NCBI GenBank assembly: GCA_035501495.1
Contig: DATJWB010000237.1
Span: 11,030 to 75,029, forward strand
Direction of reading: 5' to 3'
Length of the DNA stretch: 64,000 bases
From: JAIQFL01 sp035501495
Lineage (GTDB): Bacteria > Acidobacteriota > Terriglobia > Bryobacterales > Bryobacteraceae
Each line of letters starts with the position of its first letter. Within the stretch, counting starts at the first letter, position 1. The notes beneath the pieces were generated by a model. It worked only from the letters and a program-made list of their open reading frames with translations. It ran no database searches and was not told the DNA's origin. The translations under genes and the position numbers were made by a program. This document shows, in pieces, positions 17,749 through 26,386 of the stretch.

Positions 17749-19845
17749 ATGAACTCGACCAGGCAGACCGAGGGAGGCTCCTCCGGTGACAATTCGGGTG
17801 CTCCGGACTCCTCAGGCCGCCTGGATTCGTGGAAAGCCGTGGCTTCGTACCTCGGCCGCAGCGATAAGACGGTTCGCCGGTGGGAAGAGAAGGAAGGACT
17901 CCCGATCCACCGCCTGCATCACGACAAGCGCGGCTCCATTTACGCCTACAGGCAAGAATTGGACTCCTGGTGGCAGTCGCGCAAGGCGGTCATCGAAGCC
18001 GCGGAGTGCGCCCCCGCCCAATCGGAAGAAACTCCAGCCGGCGAGCGCGGCGCATCGCTACCGGAAGATCGAATCCGGCGATTGCCTGGTGCCGTGTGGG
18101 CGGCCGCCGGTATTGTGCTGGCAGGCGCGGTGTTCCTGGATCTCGGTCTCCGTCTGCAGCCGCAACCGGCAGCCGCTCATACGGTCCGCTTCAGCCGGCT
18201 TACGGACTTTACCGGGCTGGAGGAGTCGCCGGCAATTTCTCCGGATGGCAAGATCGTGGCCTTTGTCGCCCAAAAGGAGGGAAGGCGCCACATCTGGATC
18301 CGCCTTCTTGCGGGCGGCGCCCCCGTCCAGATTACCCACGAGGACGTTGACCACGAGCATCCCCGTTGGACTCCGGACTCGGGCTCTCTGGTCTACTATG
18401 AGCCCTCCCCGGAACCGGGCAAGCAAGGCACGATCTGGGAAATCCCCGCGTTAGGCGGCCCGCCGCGCCGCATAGCCGCCTCCCTGGGCCCCGGTGACTG
18501 CAGCCACGACGGCAAGCGCATCGCGCTGTTTCGTTCGGAAAACGGAAAAACCGAATTGGCCTCCCTGGAACGTCAGGGTTCGGAAGTTCACCTGCTCACG
18601 GAGGTGAGCACCGAGGATCTGAACGACTCGCCACGATGGTCGCCGGATGACAAGTGGATCGCTTTTCAATCCCACAGCGGCTGGAGATTCGAAGACAGCA
18701 TCCAGTTGGTGCCGTCCGGCGGCGGGAAAGCGCGCATCCTGGCCAGTTCTGACGACATCCGCGGCCTCACGTGGACCAGCGACAATTCGGCCATTATTTA
18801 CAGTTCGTCCGCGGGTAGCACGGTCCTTTACCCGCCGGCCTACAACTTGCGAGTGGTGCGGCTGAACGGGTCCGGCGACCGCCAGCTTACCTTCGGAGAT
18901 GTCTCTTACCTCCAGCCGGACATGCACGGAAGCGAGATCGTGGTGAGCTGCGTCCGCAATCACTCGGATGTCTGGCGGTTCCCGATCAACGGGCCGGCGG
19001 GGAAGAATGCGCCGGCAGGCACTCGCATCACGACTCAGACCGGACAGATCCAAACGCCATCCGTGAGTCCCGACGGCCGGGAAATGGTTTACCTGTCCGA
19101 TAGTGGCGGGCATGGAAATCTCTGGATCGCGCGGACGGATGGATCGCTCCCACGCCAGCTCACGTTCGAGCGGGATCCCACGGTCGCGGTGGGCGTGCCG
19201 ATCTGGTCGCCGGCCGGAAATTACATCGTGTTCATTCGGACGCAACAGGGGCGGACTGCGGAATGGGTCATTCATCCCGACGGCAGCGGCTTGCGCGAGT
19301 TGCTTCCCGAAGGCGTTCTGGCTTATTGGTCCGCCGACGGGCTCTGGCTCTATTACGTGAAGTTTCACGATGGGGCCTTGGCCGTCGAGAAGATCTCGGT
19401 CGAAGGCGGCAAGCCCGTGCAAGTGCGATCGGACAATGCGACCTCGCCTGCCGCTACCGATGGCTCGGTGCTCTACTACGCGACCCCCCTGATGGGCGGA
19501 CACGGCGGATGGGACTTCGAATTCCGACGGGCGCGACCCGAGAGCGGCGCCTCTGAAGTGCTCACTCGCATATCAGGGGCGCGCATTCCGAATGAGGTAT
19601 CGCAATTCCAGATGATTCTGTCGCCGGATGGCAGATGGCTGGCCGTTCCCCTGACTGACGGCACCACCTCCAACGTCTGGCTGCTTCCCGCCGGCGGTGG
19701 CGAGATGCGCCAGGTCACCGACTTTGGCCAAAAGCCCGTTCTGATTGCCCGGCGTCTGTCGTGGTCACCGGACAGCAAGGAGATTTACGCCGCGGTCGCC
19801 GATTGCGACTCGGACATCGTAATGCTCGAAGGGCTGTTCCCCTGA
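17749..19845 (+). CDS. HTH - transmembrane - TolB/PD40 propeller protein
   Basis: About 698 residues. Residues 25-75 form a MerR/excisionase-type helix-turn-helix (WKAVASYLGRSDKTVRRWEE, then GLPIHRLHHDKRGSIYAY). A transmembrane helix near 120-140 (AVWAAAGIVLAGAVFLDLGL) is followed by PD40/TolB-type propeller repeats (SPAISPDGKIVAFVAQ, HPRWTPDSGSLVYYE, SPRWSPDDKWIAFQS, and further ones to the end). The order, DNA-binding inside and propeller outside, is that of a one-component transmembrane regulator similar in plan to CadC/ToxR. In-frame ATGs exist at 17731 and 17749. The first overlaps a TATAAT, so 17749 is preferred. Confidence 0.8.
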   Translation: MNSTRQTEGGSSGDNSGAPDSSGRLDSWKAVASYLGRSDKTVRRWEEKEGLPIHRLHHDKRGSIYAYRQELDSWWQSRKAVIEAAECAPAQSEETPAGERGASLPEDRIRRLPGAVWAAAGIVLAGAVFLDLGLRLQPQPAAAHTVRFSRLTDFTGLEESPAISPDGKIVAFVAQKEGRRHIWIRLLAGGAPVQITHEDVDHEHPRWTPDSGSLVYYEPSPEPGKQGTIWEIPALGGPPRRIAASLGPGDCSHDGKRIALFRSENGKTELASLERQGSEVHLLTEVSTEDLNDSPRWSPDDKWIAFQSHSGWRFEDSIQLVPSGGGKARILASSDDIRGLTWTSDNSAIIYSSSAGSTVLYPPAYNLRVVRLNGSGDRQLTFGDVSYLQPDMHGSEIVVSCVRNHSDVWRFPINGPAGKNAPAGTRITTQTGQIQTPSVSPDGREMVYLSDSGGHGNLWIARTDGSLPRQLTFERDPTVAVGVPIWSPAGNYIVFIRTQQGRTAEWVIHPDGSGLRELLPEGVLAYWSADGLWLYYVKFHDGALAVEKISVEGGKPVQVRSDNATSPAATDGSVLYYATPLMGGHGGWDFEFRRARPESGASEVLTRISGARIPNEVSQFQMILSPDGRWLAVPLTDGTTSNVWLLPAGGGEMRQVTDFGQKPVLIARRLSWSPDSKEIYAAVADCDSDIVMLEGLFP

Positions 19846-19874
19846 GCAGGCTGCGGAAAAAGTCTTCGAAGCGG

Positions 19875-19900
19875 CTTGGGCAGGCATTCAGCCTGCCAAG
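19875..19900 (+). terminator. Hairpin between convergent genes
   Basis: Between the converging stops at 19845 and 19904 lies an inverted repeat with arms CTTGGGCAGGC and GCCTGCCAAG (one bulged G) and loop ATTCA. There is no U-run on either side, so it is a stem-loop in a terminator position rather than a proven intrinsic terminator. Confidence 0.4.
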
Positions 19901-19903
19901 GCC

Positions 19904-22900
19904 CTACCTGCCCAGGATCTTGTTCAACTCCGCCATGCGCTGATCGAGTTCCTTGCGCAGGACTCCGTAGCGGTCGATGGTGTCACGCCCTATCTTCTGA
20001 TCGGTCGCGGTGGTCACGCTGTAAAGGTAGGTGATGTGGGTCTGCAACTCGGGCTGGCTGTAACGGATTGCCGGAGTGATGAGATGAGAGGCCAGCTCAT
20101 TCAGCCTGGCGAGGGTGTCGGGCGAAGTTCCCGGGGCCCGTTGGGCGGCCCGCAAATTGGCGACTGTCCGGTTCACATCGCTGACCAGGTCGCGCACCTT
20201 CAGGTTGTGCTCGAACTGCTCGCGGAGATCGGCAGTCGAGACGCCGTCCTTGGCCACTCGCGGGTCTTCCACCACGGTCAGCGGCTGAGTCGAAGTCACG
20301 GAGCCAACCGTCAGGCGCACGGAGTACTTGCCGGGGATGGCCGCGGGGCCGTTGGGACCTTCGGGGCGCGCGGCGCTCTGCCAGGGACCGGGATAACGCA
20401 GGTCCCAGGTGAAGCGGTGCATACCGGGGGTCTTGTCGAGGCGTGTCGGGCCTGCGCGGAAACGGAATCCTCCACCGCCTTCGTCGTCGCTGGGGGCGGC
20501 ATCGGGAGCCGGAGCGCGTTCCTCCGCGGCGCCGGCGCTGGTGAACTTGCGGACCACCTTACCGGATTCATCGAGGATTTCGAGCGTGATATCGCCCGCG
20601 GGAGCGCTCGCCACGTAGTAATCGATGGCCGCGCCGGCCAAGGGATACTGGATTCCCGAGCCGCGTCCGCCGCCACCGCCGCCTCCGCGGGCGGGAGTGC
20701 GAATGGCCTCGCGCGGCGCGTACAGAAATGCCGAGGACGAAGTCACCTTCGCATCCAACTGCTGGAGCGGGCCGAGGTTGTCGAGGATCCAGAAGGATCG
20801 GCCCTGCGTCGAGATCACCAGGTCGTTGTGCGCGATCTTCATGTCGGTCACCGGCGTCACCGGCAGGTTCATCTGAAAGGACTGCCAGCGGCCGCCGTTG
20901 TCGAACGAGATGTAGATGCCGAACTCGGTGCCGGCGTACAACATTCCGGCGCGTTTCGGATCCTCGCGCACCACGCGGGTGGGCTCGTCCGCGGCGATGC
21001 CGTTCTTCCCATCGGTCAGACGTGTCCAGGTCTTGCCGAAATCGTCGGTGCGATAGATGTAGGGAGCGAAGTCGCCGAGCAGATAGCGGTAGATCGCCGC
21101 ATACGCGGTCCCGGCCTTATGCGGGCTGGGCTCGATGTTTTGCACGCGCCCGCCTGGAGGCAATCCTGCCGGGGTGACGTTGGTCCAGGTTTCGCCATCG
21201 TTGCGGGACACGTGGATGAGGCCGTCGTTCGAGCCGGTCCAGATCACGCCCTTCTGCACGGGCGACTCGCGAATCGTGTAGAGCGTGCTGTAGACCTCCT
21301 CGCCGGTGGCGTCGCGCGTGATGGGCTCGCCGGAAGCGCCCTGGGTGCCTTCCGGATGCGCCGTGAGGTCGCCCGAGATGCGTTGCCACGTCACGCCGCC
21401 ATCGCGGGTTCGGTGGACGTATTGCGAGCCGTAGTAGACGGCGTGCGGAGCGAAGGGCGAGACCTCCATCGGCGACACGCGCTGGAAACGATACATCAGG
21501 GTCTCGCCGCCGTTGCCGTAGAGCGACTCCGCGCCGATCCAGTAGCGCTCCTCATCGGTGGTGTTCAGGTTCTGGCGGCTGAACTGGCCTTTGCAGCTTC
21601 CGTAGACGATATCGGGTTTCACCGGATCGGGAATGATGGGGCCGGTCTCGCAGCCGGGTCCGACGCGGAAGTCCTGGCCGTCGCCCAGCGGCAGGCTGGG
21701 GACGATCACGGTGGTGTTGTCCTGTTGCGCGCCGTAGACGCGGTAGGGATACTGGTCGTCCACCGCCACCTGGTAGATTTCGGCGGTAGGCTGATTGGCT
21801 TGCGTGCTCCAGGTGCGGCCGCCGTCGAGCGAAACGTTGGCGCCGCCGTCGTTCGACTGAATCATGTACTGCGAGTTCCTGGGATTGATCCAGACGTCGT
21901 GATGATCGCCGTGGGGCGCGGGAGAGTTGCGGAACGTCTTGCCGCCGTCAGTGCTTTTGAACCAGCCTTCGTCCCCCACCCACACCGTGTCGGCATTGTT
22001 GGGATCGACGCCGAGGGTCGTGTAATAGAAAGGACGCGTGATGATGTTGGCGGAGCCGTTGACGAGCGCCCAGGTGGCGCCCGCATCTTCGGAGCGGTAG
22101 AGGCCCGAGCCCGGCTTGGCCTCGATGAGGGCATAGATGCGGTTGGGCATGGCGGCGGAGATAGCCACGTTGCTGCGTCCGAACAACTCGTGCGGCAGGC
22201 CGCCGGCGAGCTTGGTCCAGGTGTCGCCGCCATCGGTGCTCTTGTAGATTCCGCCTTCCAGCGCGCCGCTGATGATGGTCCACGGCTTGCGCTGCCCGTG
22301 CCACATGCAGGCGAAGATCACCCCGGGATTGCCGGGCTGCAGTTCGAGATCGGCGGCGCCCAGGGTGTCGGAGACGTAGAGCACCTGCTTCCACGTTTTG
22401 CCGCCGTCGGTGGTGCGGTACACGCCGCGTTCCTTATTGGGCACGAAGGGATTGCCTGTCGCGGCGACGAATACGATATCCGGATTGGTGGGGTGGATGC
22501 GGACGGTGGCAATCTGGCCGACGTCACGCAGACCGGCGAAGGTCCACGTCTTGCCGGCATCGGTGGACTTGTAGATGCCCCGGCCGATCGACACATTGCT
22601 GCGGATCTTGGAGGAACCGGTGCCCGCGAAGACGATGTCGGGACTCGACCAGGAGACCTCGACCGCGCCCATCGATGCCACCGAGAAGAAGCCATCCGAG
22701 ACATTCACCCAGGAATGGCCGGCGTCGGTAGTTTTCCAGACGCCGCCTCCCGTGGAGCCCATGTAGAAGGTATAGGGCTGAGACGGCACACCGGTGACAG
22801 TGGTGACGCGCCCGCCGCGCTCCGGTCCGATCATGCGATAGCGCATTCCAGACCACAGAGACGGGTTATAGGAATTCTGGGCGGCCAGGATTGAGCATGC

Positions 22901-22951
22901 CAGTGCCATCAGGGCTCCGCACGCAAAACGGCGGATCGTATTTCGGTTCAT
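19904..22951 (-). CDS. Secreted Asp-box (BNR/sortilin-like) multi-propeller protein
   Basis: 1015 residues from the ATG at 22951 (AGGAG just upstream). The signal peptide is MNRNTIRRFACGALMALACS, ending near LAAQ. Residues 30-760 carry many Asp-box or related motifs (TTDAGHSW, STDAGKTW, TTDGGKTW, STDGGDTW, SEDAGATW, STDGGKTF, SLDGGRTW, TRDGGVTW, SRNDGETW), giving two stacked propellers as in VPS10-domain proteins. A glycine-rich linker (GGGGGGRGSG) leads to a FlgD/Ig-like domain (EILDESGKVVRKF) and a helical C-terminus. This is a common exported protein type of Acidobacteriota; the ligand or enzyme activity is unknown. It is convergent with the HTH-propeller gene. Confidence 0.8.
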   Translation of the reverse strand: MNRNTIRRFACGALMALACSILAAQNSYNPSLWSGMRYRMIGPERGGRVTTVTGVPSQPYTFYMGSTGGGVWKTTDAGHSWVNVSDGFFSVASMGAVEVSWSSPDIVFAGTGSSKIRSNVSIGRGIYKSTDAGKTWTFAGLRDVGQIATVRIHPTNPDIVFVAATGNPFVPNKERGVYRTTDGGKTWKQVLYVSDTLGAADLELQPGNPGVIFACMWHGQRKPWTIISGALEGGIYKSTDGGDTWTKLAGGLPHELFGRSNVAISAAMPNRIYALIEAKPGSGLYRSEDAGATWALVNGSANIITRPFYYTTLGVDPNNADTVWVGDEGWFKSTDGGKTFRNSPAPHGDHHDVWINPRNSQYMIQSNDGGANVSLDGGRTWSTQANQPTAEIYQVAVDDQYPYRVYGAQQDNTTVIVPSLPLGDGQDFRVGPGCETGPIIPDPVKPDIVYGSCKGQFSRQNLNTTDEERYWIGAESLYGNGGETLMYRFQRVSPMEVSPFAPHAVYYGSQYVHRTRDGGVTWQRISGDLTAHPEGTQGASGEPITRDATGEEVYSTLYTIRESPVQKGVIWTGSNDGLIHVSRNDGETWTNVTPAGLPPGGRVQNIEPSPHKAGTAYAAIYRYLLGDFAPYIYRTDDFGKTWTRLTDGKNGIAADEPTRVVREDPKRAGMLYAGTEFGIYISFDNGGRWQSFQMNLPVTPVTDMKIAHNDLVISTQGRSFWILDNLGPLQQLDAKVTSSSAFLYAPREAIRTPARGGGGGGGRGSGIQYPLAGAAIDYYVASAPAGDITLEILDESGKVVRKFTSAGAAEERAPAPDAAPSDDEGGGGFRFRAGPTRLDKTPGMHRFTWDLRYPGPWQSAARPEGPNGPAAIPGKYSVRLTVGSVTSTQPLTVVEDPRVAKDGVSTADLREQFEHNLKVRDLVSDVNRTVANLRAAQRAPGTSPDTLARLNELASHLITPAIRYSQPELQTHITYLYSVTTATDQKIGRDTIDRYGVLRKELDQRMAELNKILGR

Positions 22952-22997
22952 GTCTCCTGATTCTAACAGCAGCGGACGCGCGGACTTCGGCGAAAAC

Positions 22998-23068
22998 CGT
23001 CGGAGTCCGACGTTTTTTCTTCGTAACTCAATGAATCGAAACGAGGCGTCCCGTCGGAGTCCGACGGG
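22998..23068. terminator. Two near-identical hairpins, the first terminator-like
   Basis: Between the caspase-kinase stop (23083) and the Asp-box gene start (22951) lie two copies of the palindrome CGTCGGAGTCCGACG (22998-23012 and, with longer arms CCCGTCGG/CCGACGGG, 23050-23068). The first is followed by six T on the plus strand and preceded by four A, so it could end transcription in either direction. On the minus strand it would end the upstream kinase transcript. Confidence 0.5.
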
Positions 23069-23082
23069 TGCCAGAATTCCGG

Positions 23083-24975
23083 TCAATCGCGCCGCGGCAC
23101 GAGCGAAATCAACATTTGGGGATCGAAGCTGCCCTTGTCCGACGTGGGATTCTGCCTGCCGTCTGTAGCGTCGCGCACATGGACGTGGACGTATTCCGCA
23201 AGTTCGTCGGCCGTCACTTTGCCGTCGCGAGGACTGGTATCGGCCGCGCCCTCCATCCCTTTGACCAGGTAATACGTGAAGACGCCGTGGCTATCGTAAC
23301 TAGGGCCTTCAAAGGAGTCTTCGCGATCGCGGCTGGCAGTGAGGGATAAGACCGACCTGCCGGTACGGGTCGAGCCCGCATGCGGAATCTGACCATCCAG
23401 GGGTGAAATTGCTCCGCTGTGACTGGCATCTGTAATCAGGATGATGGATTTGGCGCGGACCTTTCCGGCGACCGCAGCCGCGAGTTCCTCCATGGGAAGG
23501 GCCGTGGAGGCAAGCTTGTTGGGGTCGACGTCGAAAGGCGCCAGGTACCCCTTTCCGCTTCGGCCGTCGATGAAGCCGTGGCCGGCAAAGTAGATGAGGA
23601 CGCGGTTGTCCTCTTTGGCCACGGTGGGCAGCCAGCCGTTGATTTCACCGCGCAAATCGGCCAGGGTGGCCTTCTCATTGGTCAGTACATGTACGTTGCG
23701 GCCGTAAAAGCCGCCGCAATCCGGATTGATGAGAGCCCCGTAAACCAACTGCGCATCGCGCTCGGCGGACGGGATTTGAAGCCTGGCGTTCAAACTCGGA
23801 TACTTTCCAACCCCCACCACCACCGCGTACCCCAGGGGCAGCGCGGTGGCGACGGCGGGGTTCGAGTTGCCGGCGGGCACGGCAGTACCTTCGGCCGGGT
23901 GAGGCCCGCTCGAAGTCGCCGGCTTCATGCGATACCAGGCCGCAAGACCGGCGGCAAGCAGCAGGCATACCGTCAGGGCCGTGGCCGGCAGGCGAAGGCC
24001 CCTCTTGCCCGCCAGGAATCCGCCGCGTGGCGTCTCGGCCGGAGCGCTGCCGCTCATCGACCCGGTCGCGGCTTTGGACGGCGATTGCGCATCCAGAGAA
24101 GGAGCTGGATCGAGTTGGTTAGATCCGGCCGTTGGCCCACCGGCAACTGCCAGCAGAGCTCCCGCCAAAGCCTCGCCAAACTCGCGCGCGCTCCCCTGGC
24201 GATCGCTCGCGTGGAAGGAAAGGGCCCGCCGGACTACCTCCGCGGCGGATGGCGGCAGACCGGGACACAGCTCTTCCGGGCGGAATTCGAACCCTTGTTG
24301 CTGGCGATGATAAAGCTCAACGGCATTATCGGCGTGAAAGGGCCGGCGCCCCGTGAGCATTTCCCAGGCGATCACACCCATGGCGTAGATGTCACTAGCC
24401 TGGGTGGGTTTTCCGATCAGTTGCTCGGGGGCCATGTACGGATAGGATCCCGACACCCGCGTGGATTCGGTGGCGATGGCGCCGGCACTCCCGGCGGGCC
24501 CAGGCCGGGCGTCCCGGACACTGGCGATTCCAAAATCAATGATCTTCACCAACTGGTCGCCGCCGCCGAGGTCCTGGAGCATGATATTCTCGGGCTTCAA
24601 GTCGCGGTGCCAGACGCCACGGGTGTGCGCCGCCGTCAGTGCATTACCGATCTGTTTTATGATGGACGCGACGTCTTCAAAGGCGAGAGGGCCGTTGCGC
24701 AGCAGCGACCGAAGAGTCAGCCCGTCGATGTATTGCAGGACGACGAACGAGCCTCCATCCGGCAATTGTCCGGCATCGAGGACGCCGACCACACCGGGGT
24801 GATCGATACGCGCCAAGGCCTCGATTTCCTGGCCAAATTTCCGTTGCGGCCATTCGTCCTGGCCTCTTTTCGTTTCCAGCAGGGTCTTAATCACAACGGG
24901 CCGGGAATGAAGTTGGAGATCGTTCGCGAGGTAGACTACGCCAAATCCTCCGCGGCCCAGTTCAGACTGAATCAC
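23083..24975 (-). CDS. Ser/Thr kinase fused to a caspase-like (C14) domain lacking the catalytic Cys
   Basis: 630 residues. The kinase (1-270) is complete: Gly loop GRGGFGVV, Lys30, HRDLKPEN (Asp125), DFG (147-149), MAPEQ. A linker leads to a transmembrane helix (331-347) and a peptidase C14 fold at about 380-625: LGYAVVVGVGKYPSLNARLQ, IYFAGHGF with the catalytic His at 466, and LITDASHSG where the usual nucleophile in DACHSG is Ser518 (codon AGT, one base from TGT). The outer domain may therefore be a pseudo-protease used for binding. GTG 24975 is the annotated start. The frame is open to a TAG near 25065, and upstream residues CPRWC resemble a zinc-ribbon lead found in some kinases, but no start codon exists there. 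Confidence 0.88.
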   Translation of the reverse strand: MIQSELGRGGFGVVYLANDLQLHSRPVVIKTLLETKRGQDEWPQRKFGQEIEALARIDHPGVVGVLDAGQLPDGGSFVVLQYIDGLTLRSLLRNGPLAFEDVASIIKQIGNALTAAHTRGVWHRDLKPENIMLQDLGGGDQLVKIIDFGIASVRDARPGPAGSAGAIATESTRVSGSYPYMAPEQLIGKPTQASDIYAMGVIAWEMLTGRRPFHADNAVELYHRQQQGFEFRPEELCPGLPPSAAEVVRRALSFHASDRQGSAREFGEALAGALLAVAGGPTAGSNQLDPAPSLDAQSPSKAATGSMSGSAPAETPRGGFLAGKRGLRLPATALTVCLLLAAGLAAWYRMKPATSSGPHPAEGTAVPAGNSNPAVATALPLGYAVVVGVGKYPSLNARLQIPSAERDAQLVYGALINPDCGGFYGRNVHVLTNEKATLADLRGEINGWLPTVAKEDNRVLIYFAGHGFIDGRSGKGYLAPFDVDPNKLASTALPMEELAAAVAGKVRAKSIILITDASHSGAISPLDGQIPHAGSTRTGRSVLSLTASRDREDSFEGPSYDSHGVFTYYLVKGMEGAADTSPRDGKVTADELAEYVHVHVRDATDGRQNPTSDKGSFDPQMLISLVPRRD

Positions 24976-25117
24976 GTACCGCTGTTTGAGTGCAAAGCCG
25001 GGAGCGATGGCGCACCACCTCGGGCAGGTCCCTATATCATACTGAACCGGGGATGGCGGCCGCTAAGCTCCTCCCCAAACAGCTATCATGGACCCAAAAG
25101 ACTGGAGGACTTCAACC

Positions 25118-26350
25118 GTGAACCGACGAGGCTTCGTATCCGCCTGCCTGGGAGCCGCGGGCTCCCTCTGCTCTCCGATCCGGACGCTTGCCCAACAAGC
25201 GTCGTCGCGCGGCAAAGCGTTGAATTTGAAAATCACCGGGCTGAAGACCTTCGTGGTGAATGCCGGAAGCCTGAACTGGGTGTTCTGCAAGGTCTACACG
25301 AACGCCGGGCTGGTGGGATTGGGCGAAGGCTCGGTCACCAGCAAAGAAGCCACGATCGCGGAAGCCATCATGGAGCACGAGCGGTTCCTGAACGGCAAAG
25401 ACCCCACTGATATCGAGCTGCTCTGGCAGGGGATGTTCCGGTTTCCGCGATGGCGCGGCGGCCCGATCCTGAATTCAGCGATCAGCGCGGTGGAGATCGC
25501 GCTGTGGGACATTCTGGGCCAGGCGCTGGAGGTGCCGATCTACAAGCTGCTGGGCGGCGCCGCGCGGCCGCGCATTCGCATGTATCTCGACGTGGGCTCC
25601 ACGCCCGAAGATTTCCTGCGTGCCAAGGAACTGGGATACACGGCCGCCAAAACCACGCCGCTTTCGCCCGACAAAGACGTGGTGAACCCGACGCGGATGA
25701 TCCGCGAGAGCGTGGCCAGGCTGGCGGCGATCCGCAAGGCGGTGGGAGACGATTTCGACATCGCGGTGGACGCGCATGGGCGCTGCACTACCACCATGGC
25801 CATCGATTTCTGCACGCGCGTGGAGGAGTTGGGCCTGCTGTTCGTAGAGGAGCCCACCCAGCTCGAGGATCTGGGTGAGTTGGCGCTGCTGCGGGAGAAG
25901 ACCAAGACCCACCTGGCCACCGGCGAGCGATCGTTCACCAAGTACGGATTTGCCGATTTCTGCTCGCGGCACCTGGTGGACTACGTCCAGCCCGATGTAT
26001 GCCACGCCGGCGGGATTCTGGAGCTGAAGAAGATCGGCGCCATCGCAGAGACCTACCGCGTGAACCTGGCGCCGCACAATCCGCAGAGCTTCGTGAGCAC
26101 CATGGCGTCGCTGCACGTGGACGCCACTACGCCGAGCGCGGCGATCCAGGAATCGACCTTGAACCGGACGCAGTGGATCCAGGACCTGTTCGAAGGAACC
26201 GGGCCGCAGGTTACACAAGGATACGCGTCGCTGCCCACGCGGCCGGGCCTCGGCGTGACGCTGAACGAGAAGGTCGCGGCGGCCCATCCGTACAAGCCCA
26301 CGAACCGTCCGGAGTACCACTTTCCGGACGGGTCGGTTACCGACCAATAG
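25118..26350 (+). CDS. Enolase-superfamily (mandelate racemase/muconate lactonizing type) enzyme
   Basis: About 410 residues from GTG 25118, chosen because GGAGG lies nine bases before it; an ATG at 25088 is also in frame. The start NRRGFVSACLGAAGSLCS looks like a twin-arginine-like export signal. The TIM-barrel domain carries the metal-binding acids of the superfamily in VDAHGR, VEEPTQ and TGERS, plus a general-base His in APHNPQS, the pattern of galactonate-dehydratase-like members. A sugar-acid dehydratase is the best guess, but substrate specificity in this superfamily cannot be read from motifs. Divergent from the kinase-caspase gene and convergent with the next gene. Confidence 0.85.
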   Translation: MNRRGFVSACLGAAGSLCSPIRTLAQQASSRGKALNLKITGLKTFVVNAGSLNWVFCKVYTNAGLVGLGEGSVTSKEATIAEAIMEHERFLNGKDPTDIELLWQGMFRFPRWRGGPILNSAISAVEIALWDILGQALEVPIYKLLGGAARPRIRMYLDVGSTPEDFLRAKELGYTAAKTTPLSPDKDVVNPTRMIRESVARLAAIRKAVGDDFDIAVDAHGRCTTTMAIDFCTRVEELGLLFVEEPTQLEDLGELALLREKTKTHLATGERSFTKYGFADFCSRHLVDYVQPDVCHAGGILELKKIGAIAETYRVNLAPHNPQSFVSTMASLHVDATTPSAAIQESTLNRTQWIQDLFEGTGPQVTQGYASLPTRPGLGVTLNEKVAAAHPYKPTNRPEYHFPDGSVTDQ

Positions 26351-26386
26351 GCGATTTGCGAGATTGTGGTGGGGCAGCTTTGGCCC

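Noticed and set aside
20036..22894. A 952-codon plus-strand frame opposite the second Asp-box gene.
   Set aside because: The minus strand has a signal peptide and regular Asp boxes; the plus-strand product is low-complexity Gly/Arg/Ala sequence.
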